Shown: piece by piece, positions 58,822 through 64,000 of the stretch
Layout of the letters: every line of letters begins with the position of its first letter
Position numbering within the stretch: position 1 is the stretch's first letter
Assembly: GCF_016755875.1 (NCBI RefSeq)
Contig: NZ_BNED01000005.1
Span: forward strand, 62,001-126,000
Reading direction: 5' to 3'
DNA: 64,000 nt
DNA from: Streptomyces spororaveus
GTDB taxonomy: Bacteria; Actinomycetota; Actinomycetes; Streptomycetales; Streptomycetaceae
Notes under the pieces: generated by a model
The model's database searches: none
Told to the model about the DNA's origin: nothing
Seen by the model: the letters and a program-made list of their open reading frames with translations, nothing else
Program-made: the position numbers and the translations under genes

Positions 58822-60096
58822 GTGAAGCCAACCCATCTCCGGCTGTGCCGGGCCTGCGCGGCTGCCGCCGCGGCAGGACTGCTCATAGCCCCGGCGGCAG
58901 CGGGTTCCGCGTCCGGGGCGTCCGTTCCCCGGTCGTCCACTCCCGTCACCACGACCGCCACCACCGCGGCCACCGCCCCCACCCCGAGCTCGACCCCTTC
59001 CCCGGAGACCGGTACGGGCTTCACGCCGCTCACACCGGCCGTCGCGGCGCAACTCGACGCGGCCGTGCGTCAGGTCATGCGCGAGGCGCAGGTACCGGGC
59101 GTGACCGTCGGGCTGTGGGCCCCCGGCAAGGGCAGCTACGTACGGTCCTTCGGGGTGGCGGACAAGGCGACCGGCGCGCCCATGACGCCCTCGCTCCACG
59201 TGCGCATCGGCAGCGAGACGAAGACGTTCACCGTCACCGCCCTCCTCCAGCTCGTCGACCAGGGGAAGGTGCGGTTGGACGACCACATCGGCGACTACGT
59301 GGCGGGAGTGCCGAACGGTGACCGCATCACCCTGCGGGAACTGGCGGGCATGCGCAGCGGGCTGTTCAACTACAGCCTGGACGGGGACTTCATCAAGAAC
59401 CTCCAAGCCGATCCGGAACGGTACGTCGCACCGCGGCAGTTGCTCGACTACTCCTTCAAGCACCCCGTGCAGTTCGAACCGGGGGCGGAGTTCGACTACA
59501 GCAACACCAACCTGATCCTGCTCGGCCTGGTGGTGGAGAAGATCACCGGCCGCCCGCTCCACGAGGTCATCACCAAGGACGTCCTGGGACCGGCCGGGCT
59601 CCGCAGCACGGTGTTCCCGACGAGCCCGGCCCTGCCGGTGCCCTACGCGCACGGCTACACCGACCAGACCGCCACGGGCAAGACCGAGGACGCGACGCGC
59701 TGGAATCCGTCCTGGGCCTGGGCCGCCGGAGAGATGGCCTCCGACCTCCAGGACCTGCGCAGCTGGGCCCGCACCCTCGCCACCGGCACGCTGCTGAAGC
59801 CGGCGACCCAGGCCGAGCGCCTGAAGACCACTCCGATGGACATTCCGGGTGCCGGCTACGGACTGGGCATCTTCGACGTGCAGGGCTGGATCGGCCACAA
59901 CGGCTCGATCCCCGGCTACGAGGTCCTGCCCGTCTACCTGCCGTCGGCACAGGCGACGATGGTCATCCTCCTGAACACCGACAGCCAGTACAAGGGCCAG
60001 GAGCCCAGCACCCTGTTCGGTGAGGCGGTCACCAGTATCGTCACCCCCGACCACGTGTATCCCGGCCACAAACCAGTCGTGCCCAGGACGGGCTGA
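58822..60096 (+). CDS. Secreted serine hydrolase, class C beta-lactamase / DD-peptidase family
   Basis: This 424-aa exported enzyme has a signal peptide (ACAAAAAAGLLIAPAAAGSAS), a Thr/Ser-rich linker to about residue 70, then the serine-peptidase fold with S131-E-T-K134 (SxxK), Y226-S-N228 and a late GHNGSIPGYE segment in the KTG-equivalent position. It resembles streptomycete R61 DD-carboxypeptidase and esterase-type relatives. GTG start after GGGAGA. It is followed 14 bp later by the EEP gene and may share its transcript. Confidence 0.9.
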   Translation: MKPTHLRLCRACAAAAAAGLLIAPAAAGSASGASVPRSSTPVTTTATTAATAPTPSSTPSPETGTGFTPLTPAVAAQLDAAVRQVMREAQVPGVTVGLWAPGKGSYVRSFGVADKATGAPMTPSLHVRIGSETKTFTVTALLQLVDQGKVRLDDHIGDYVAGVPNGDRITLRELAGMRSGLFNYSLDGDFIKNLQADPERYVAPRQLLDYSFKHPVQFEPGAEFDYSNTNLILLGLVVEKITGRPLHEVITKDVLGPAGLRSTVFPTSPALPVPYAHGYTDQTATGKTEDATRWNPSWAWAAGEMASDLQDLRSWARTLATGTLLKPATQAERLKTTPMDIPGAGYGLGIFDVQGWIGHNGSIPGYEVLPVYLPSAQATMVILLNTDSQYKGQEPSTLFGEAVTSIVTPDHVYPGHKPVVPRTG

Positions 60097-60110
60097 CGAC
60101 GGGAGCGGCC

Positions 60111-61079
60111 GTGAGCGTGGTCATCGGTACGTGGAACCTGGAGAACCTCTGCCGCCCGCTGCCCCCGGGCAGCCCGCCCTCGAACCGCTGCGCCGTCAAG
60201 GACGAGGCCACTTACCAGGCGAAGCTGGAGGGCCTCGCGGCCACCATCGGCCGGCTCGCGCCCGACCTCCTCGGCGTACAGGAGGTGGGCAGCCACGAGG
60301 CCCTGTCCGATCTGGTCGACAGGCTCGACGGTGACTGGCACATCGCCCTGTCGACGCACCCGGACCGCCGCGGCATCCGGGTCGGCTTCCTCAGCCGCCG
60401 GCCGCTCACCGTGGTCGAGGACCGCACGGCCTTCCCTGACCACCTGCCGCCCGTCCGGGTCGAGGACGACGGAACCATGATCAAGAGGATGGGCCGCGGC
60501 GGGCTGGTCGTGCGCTGGAGTCCGGCCCCCGGCCACAGTGTCGGTGCGGCCGTCTGCCACCTCAAGTCCAAGCTGCTGACCTTCCCCGGCAACCGGCACA
60601 GCACGGACGACGAGCAACTGCGCGCCCGCTACGCCGCGTACGCCCTGTACCGCCGGGCCGCCGAGGCCGTCACCATCCGCTTCGTGGCCGACCAGCTCCT
60701 GCAGGGCGACGGCCGCGCGCACGAGGTGATCGTGATGGGCGACCTCAACGACGAGTTCAAGGCGGCCACCACACAGATCCTGTACGGCCCGCCGGGCTCG
60801 CAGATCGGTGGCGGCGGATTCCACGACGCCGACCTCGGCGACCCGAGGCGGCTGTGGAACCTCGCTCCGCGCATCCTGGAACAGGGCGGTTTCTCCCGCG
60901 TCTTCGAGGGCCAGAGGGAACTCATCGATCACATCCTGGTGAGCCAGGCCCTGCTGCCCCGCCTGGAGCGCGTCTTCACCGGCCGGGAGCAGCTGCCGAC
61001 GGTGGACGGAACCCACCCGGCCGCGCCGCACGACAGCCCCTCCGACCACGCGCCGGTCCTCGCCGTACTCGACTACTGA
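60111..61079 (+). CDS. Endonuclease/exonuclease/phosphatase (EEP) family protein
   Basis: This 322-aa protein has the EEP catalytic series: IGTWNLENL (metal Asn), LLGVQEVGS (metal Glu), VIVMGDLNDEF (Asp-Asn), DHILVSQALLP and the terminal PSDHAPVLAVLDY (Asp-His). These are Mg-dependent phosphodiesterases or phosphatases acting on DNA, RNA, phosphoinositides or sphingomyelin; no signal peptide, so an intracellular substrate is likely. GTG start with GGGAGC upstream. Confidence 0.88.
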   Translation: MSVVIGTWNLENLCRPLPPGSPPSNRCAVKDEATYQAKLEGLAATIGRLAPDLLGVQEVGSHEALSDLVDRLDGDWHIALSTHPDRRGIRVGFLSRRPLTVVEDRTAFPDHLPPVRVEDDGTMIKRMGRGGLVVRWSPAPGHSVGAAVCHLKSKLLTFPGNRHSTDDEQLRARYAAYALYRRAAEAVTIRFVADQLLQGDGRAHEVIVMGDLNDEFKAATTQILYGPPGSQIGGGGFHDADLGDPRRLWNLAPRILEQGGFSRVFEGQRELIDHILVSQALLPRLERVFTGREQLPTVDGTHPAAPHDSPSDHAPVLAVLDY

Positions 61080-61413
61080 CCGGCGCCCATTTCCCGGCTG
61101 CCCGAGCGGAGCTTGACGGCCCATCAGTACCGATTTCCGGCCGGAATCGGCCGGAATGGGCCGGGAATCGGCGGGGATTCGGCGGGGAGAAATTCCGGTC
61201 GGCCGACCGATTCCATTCCGGTGACCGTTCCGACAACAGCAGGTGAAACGCGGTCGACAAGCCGCCGACAGAGCCGAATCGGCCTCGCTCGAAAGATGCC
61301 CGGGTCAACCGTGTTGTCCGACAGATGAGTTACTACCCAGAAGACATGGAAGGTAGCTCTCAGTTCGGGTAGCTTTCCCTCACGTCGCCGCCACACCCGG
61401 GGCACAGGGCCCC
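61080..61413. other. Intergenic region upstream of the cyclodipeptide synthase gene (334 bp)
   Basis: No gene. The first half holds GC-rich tandem and inverted repeats (61130-61221). The second half is less GC-rich and contains two near-identical decamers, GGTAGCTCTC (61352-61361) and GGTAGCTTTC (61368-61377), 16 bp apart and about 40 bp before the start codon, likely promoter or regulator sites. No consensus promoter was recognised. Confidence 0.6.
61130..61221. repeat. Tandem CCGGAATCGG-type repeats with an inverted arm
   Basis: Four head-to-tail units of 10-11 bp (CCGGAATCGG 61141, CCGGAATGGG 61151, CCGGGAATCGG 61161, CGGGGATTCGG 61172) are flanked by inverted copies CCGATTTCCGG (61130-61140) and CCGATTCCATTCCGG (61207-61221). 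They can fold into alternative stems and lie 51 bp after the EEP stop. Confidence 0.6.
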
Positions 61414-62154
61414 ATGGGACTAGCGGCACAAAGGACCCGACCCCTGTTGACGACAGCAACCGAAGTCTTCACAGTCCGGCCGTACACCCCGCATTGCCAG
61501 GTGATCAGCACCGAAGGCGATCATGCCGTCATAGGTATTTCCCCGGGGAACAGTTATTTTTCGGCCCAACGTGTCAATGACCTTGCCCACTGGGGCCTGC
61601 GCAACTTCGAGCAGGTCGACCTCATCTACACCGACATGCACGTGGCCGAGATGTACGAGGCTCTCGGCTACGGCGAGGACGAAGCACGGCGGAAGGCGGT
61701 GAAGAACCTGCGCGGCGTCCGCGCCAAGGTGAACAACGCCGCCGCGGAAGCCGACCCCACCGGCGCCCGGCTCCGCGCCCGCCCGATGTCGTCCCTCACC
61801 GACATCCCGGCCTACCGGGCGCTCCACAGCCACCTGACCAACCTGCTGGACACCGACCCGGAGTTCCGCAAGACCAGCAACAAGCTGGTCGACGCGTTCC
61901 TCTCGTCGAAGGTCCTGAACGGGAAGGCCGCCACCACCCGGCAGCGGGACGTGTGCCTGGAGTACGTCTGCGCCGAGATGCCGCTCTTCCTCGACACGCC
62001 GGCCATCCTCGGCGTGCCGTCCTCCCTCAACTGCTACCACCAGCTCCTGCCCATGGCGGAACTGCTCTACTCACGCGGCTCGGGCCTGCGCGCCTCGCGC
62101 AACCAGGGTCACGCCATCATCACCCCCGCCGAAGGAGCTCCCGATGCCCACTGA
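61414..62154 (+). CDS. tRNA-dependent cyclodipeptide synthase (CDPS), NYH type
   Basis: This 246-aa enzyme condenses two aminoacyl groups taken from aminoacyl-tRNAs into a diketopiperazine. It has the Rossmann-like CDPS fold with the catalytic Ser43 in [12 protein letters not shown] (AlbC Ser37), Tyr184 and Glu188 in [10 protein letters not shown] (AlbC Tyr178/Glu182), and [10 protein letters not shown]. The subfamily markers are N46, Y208, H209, so it is NYH type like AlbC, YvmC and Rv2275. A basic helix ([17 protein letters not shown]) fits tRNA binding. The ATG at 61414 has only a weak CAGGG ribosome site. Its stop overlaps the P450 start by 11 bp. Product amino acids not predictable by eye; cyclo-Tyr-Tyr is the prior from its P450 partner. 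Confidence 0.93.
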   Translation: MGLAAQRTRPLLTTATEVFTVRPYTPHCQVISTEGDHAVIGISPGNSYFSAQRVNDLAHWGLRNFEQVDLIYTDMHVAEMYEALGYGEDEARRKAVKNLRGVRAKVNNAAAEADPTGARLRARPMSSLTDIPAYRALHSHLTNLLDTDPEFRKTSNKLVDAFLSSKVLNGKAATTRQRDVCLEYVCAEMPLFLDTPAILGVPSSLNCYHQLLPMAELLYSRGSGLRASRNQGHAIITPAEGAPDAH

Positions 62155-63328
62155 CACCCTGCTCGACTTCCCCTTCTCCGCACGCGGCGACCAGCTCCCG
62201 CCGGAGATCGAGGAGCTGCGCGGCGAACCGGTGAAGCGGGTCCGCACCATAGCCGGGGACGAGGCCTGGCTCGTCTCCTCCTATCCGCTGGCCAAGCAGG
62301 TCCTTGAGGACCCCCGGTTCAGCCTGAAGGACACCTCCGCCCCCGGGGTGCCCCGTCAGTACGCGCTGACGATCCCGCCCGAGGTCGTCAACAACATGGG
62401 CAACATCACCGGCGCGGGACTGCGCAAGGCCGTCCTCAAGGCGATCAACCCGAAGACCGACGGGCTCACCGACTGGATGCGCGCCCAGGCCACCACCCTG
62501 GTCGACAGCCTCCTGAGCCACGGGGCGCCGGTCGACCTGCGGGGCCAGTTCACCAACCCGTACGCCGAGAACCTGCACTGCCGCATCCTCGGCATTCCCG
62601 AGTCCGACGCGCCGCGCCTGGCGGCCAGCCTCGACATCGCGTTCATGAACTCGGCCTGCCCGGTCACCGGCGCCAAGCTCAACTGGGACCGTGACATCGC
62701 CTACATGGTGGAACGCCTCGACGACCCCACCACCACCGGTCTCATCGCGGAGCTCGCCGCCCTGCGCAACGACCCCGACTACGACCACCTGACGGACGAG
62801 ATGCTCGCCACCGTGGGCGTCACGCTCTTCGGCGCGGGGGTCATCTCCACCATGGGCTTCCTGACCATGGCGATCTTCTCGCTCCTCCAGCACCCCGAGA
62901 TGTGGGAGCGGTTGCGCAACGAGCCGGAGAAGATCCCGGCCGCCGTGGACGAGCTCCTGCGCATCAACCTGTCGATCGCCGACGGCCTGCCCCGGCTCGC
63001 CCTGGAGGACGTCACCCTCGGCGACGTCGAGGTGAAGAAGGGCGATCTCATGCTCGTCCTGGTCGAGGCCGCCAACACCGACCCGGACGTGTACCCCGAC
63101 CCCCACGTCGCGGACATCGACCGGCCGAACGCCGGCACGCACCTCTCCTTCGGCGGCGGACAGCACTACTGCCCGGCCACCGCGCTCGGCAAGCGGCACA
63201 CGGAGATCGCCATCGAGGTGCTGCTGGAGAAGATGCCCCAGCTCGCCCTCGCCGTGCCCGTCGACCAGCTGGTGTGGCGTACCCGCTTCATGAAGCGCAT
63301 CCCGGAGCGCCTGCCCGTGCTCTGGTGA
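62144..63328 (+). CDS. Cytochrome P450, CYP121-like cyclodipeptide oxidase
   Basis: This 394-aa P450 is alignable end to end with M. tuberculosis CYP121 (396 aa), which couples the two tyrosines of cyclo-Tyr-Tyr to give mycocyclosin. Shared stretches are VPFSARGD-like [21 protein letters not shown] [38 protein letters not shown] (no acid-alcohol pair), [13 protein letters not shown], haem loop [14 protein letters not shown] with Cys343, and the terminal DQLVWRTRF...[10 protein letters not shown]. Three pocket residues differ from CYP121: Phe280 is Ile278, Gln385 is Met383 and Arg386 is Lys384. It overlaps the CDPS gene and has GGAG before its ATG, so both are co-translated. Confidence 0.93.
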   Translation: MPTDTLLDFPFSARGDQLPPEIEELRGEPVKRVRTIAGDEAWLVSSYPLAKQVLEDPRFSLKDTSAPGVPRQYALTIPPEVVNNMGNITGAGLRKAVLKAINPKTDGLTDWMRAQATTLVDSLLSHGAPVDLRGQFTNPYAENLHCRILGIPESDAPRLAASLDIAFMNSACPVTGAKLNWDRDIAYMVERLDDPTTTGLIAELAALRNDPDYDHLTDEMLATVGVTLFGAGVISTMGFLTMAIFSLLQHPEMWERLRNEPEKIPAAVDELLRINLSIADGLPRLALEDVTLGDVEVKKGDLMLVLVEAANTDPDVYPDPHVADIDRPNAGTHLSFGGGQHYCPATALGKRHTEIAIEVLLEKMPQLALAVPVDQLVWRTRFMKRIPERLPVLW

Positions 63329-63364
63329 TCGTGTCGGTGCGCGGAGGACGCGCCTGACCGATGG

Positions 63365-63397
63365 CGGCCCCGGCCGGGGGGAATCCGGCCGGGGCCG
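63365..63397. terminator. Bidirectional terminator between the P450 and the convergent hydrolase
   Basis: CGGCCCCGGCCGG (63365-63377) pairs perfectly with CCGGCCGGGGCCG (63385-63397) around a 7-nt loop. It is 36 bp after the P450 stop and 34 bp from the stop of the opposite gene. Confidence 0.8.
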
Positions 63398-63431
63398 TCG
63401 CCCTGCCCGGGAGCGGGTTCCGCAGGGGTCG

Positions 63432-64000
63432 CTACGCCAGGAATGCGGCGGTGGTCGCCACGAACCGGTCGGCGTCGTCGAGCCAGGGGTAGTGGCCCGC
63501 GCCCCGCTGTACGACGAACGTGGCGTCCGGGAACAGTTCGGCGAACTCGGCCGTCGACCGAGGGGGACTGTTCAGGTCGAACTCCCCCGCGAGCAGCAGC
63601 ACGGGGCTCCCGCAGCCGCCGATCGCCGCGCGCGTGGCCTGCGGGTCGAAGGCACCGTCGGCCGCGAAGAGGGTGACGGCTTCCGCGTTGTCCGGGCGGG
63701 CCGCCGCCTGGTGACGGCGGGCCGCGGCGTCCCACCGGCCATGGAAGAAGGGACTGATGGCATCCCAGTCGCTGCCGGTGCCCCCGGTGATCTCCTCCAG
63801 CGCCGCGAACGCCTCCGGGAACCACGGCTCGTCCTTCCGCAGCCGCGCGAGCTCCCGCCGGCACTCCGCCGTGACGACCACGCCGACGGCCCGGGTGCCG
63901 GGTGTGATCAGGGCGAGCCTGCGGACCCGGTGCGGGTACCGGGCCACGTACCGCGTGGCGAGGTTCGCGCCGGCCGAGTGGGCCAGCAGGTCCGCCTCGG
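63432..64000 (-). CDS. Alpha/beta hydrolase, N-terminus cut by window
   Basis: About 189 C-terminal residues are visible. The nucleophile elbow is at the window edge (LLAHSAGANLATRYVARYP, Ser in HSAG). The acid is in VLLLAGEFDLNSPP and the His in VQRGAGHYPWLDDADRF. This is a typical proline-iminopeptidase or esterase-like hydrolase with a helical cap (EAFAALEEITGGTGSDWDAISPFFHGRW). It converges with the CDPS/P450 unit and is probably unrelated to it. The start lies beyond 64000. Confidence 0.85.
   Translation of the reverse strand, partial: EADLLAHSAGANLATRYVARYPHRVRRLALITPGTRAVGVVVTAECRRELARLRKDEPWFPEAFAALEEITGGTGSDWDAISPFFHGRWDAAARRHQAAARPDNAEAVTLFAADGAFDPQATRAAIGGCGSPVLLLAGEFDLNSPPRSTAEFAELFPDATFVVQRGAGHYPWLDDADRFVATTAAFLA

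Overview
The window is very GC-rich DNA with strong third-position GC bias, frequent GTG (and one probable TTG) starts, ATGA/GTGA translational couplings, many SpoIIE-type phosphatases, lipoproteins and GC-only terminator hairpins. The gene content fits a Streptomyces (or close streptomycete) chromosome. No tRNA, rRNA, insertion sequence, phage or CRISPR array was seen. Both ends cut genes: a solute-binding protein on the left and an alpha/beta hydrolase on the right.

Region 1 (1-10.6 kb) is a divergent catabolic island. Leftward lie a Rieske oxygenase and a polyamine-type ABC solute-binding protein. Rightward lies a tightly coupled operon: unknown protein, NuoF-like flavoprotein, 3Fe-4S ferredoxin, ADP-forming acyl-CoA ligase, two tandem acyl-CoA dehydrogenases, 3-hydroxyacyl-CoA dehydrogenase and a TetR regulator. 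Two perfect 16-bp palindromes and one degenerate copy sit between the two arms, one of them inside the spacer of a good promoter. The operon therefore looks like a single regulon for uptake, CoA activation and beta-oxidation of an unidentified, probably amine-containing, substrate.

Region 2 (10.6-31.6 kb) is mixed housekeeping and accessory content: a lactonase-like metallo-hydrolase, a VOC protein, an LCP cell-wall ligase, two multidomain PP2C phosphatases, a cytochrome P450, a PLP decarboxylase, lipoproteins, an Rnl2-like RNA ligase, an ABM protein, an S41 peptidase and a VanW-type wall protein.

Region 3 (31.7-37 kb) holds a candidate conflict or signalling module. A CHAT-type caspase-like protease and an LCAT-like lipase are adjacent and co-directional. 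A macro/LAP-N-like domain that normally belongs to the CHAT protein is out of frame just upstream. A Ser/Thr kinase with a ricin-like lectin domain is divergent.

Region 4 (37-44 kb) has a DesK-type kinase, then an M1 zinc aminopeptidase next to a Pls/PosA-type NRPS whose specificity residues read as a near-canonical lysine code. This predicts a cationic poly-lysine-type product.

Region 5 (44-56.8 kb) has a divergent Fur/katG oxidative-stress pair, an esterase lipoprotein, YjbQ and PaaX-type proteins, a beta-propeller phytase with a candidate PHO box, and an MHS transporter followed by a two-component system and an orphan TAXI binding protein.

Region 6 (56.8-64 kb) ends with a membrane protein, a PhzF-like protein, a serine hydrolase, an EEP nuclease/phosphatase, and an overlapping gene pair: an NYH-type tRNA-dependent cyclodipeptide synthase and a close CYP121 homologue. 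This is the mycocyclosin arrangement of Mycobacterium tuberculosis in a streptomycete background, but with changed P450 active-site residues. It is the best candidate for an interesting natural-product system here.
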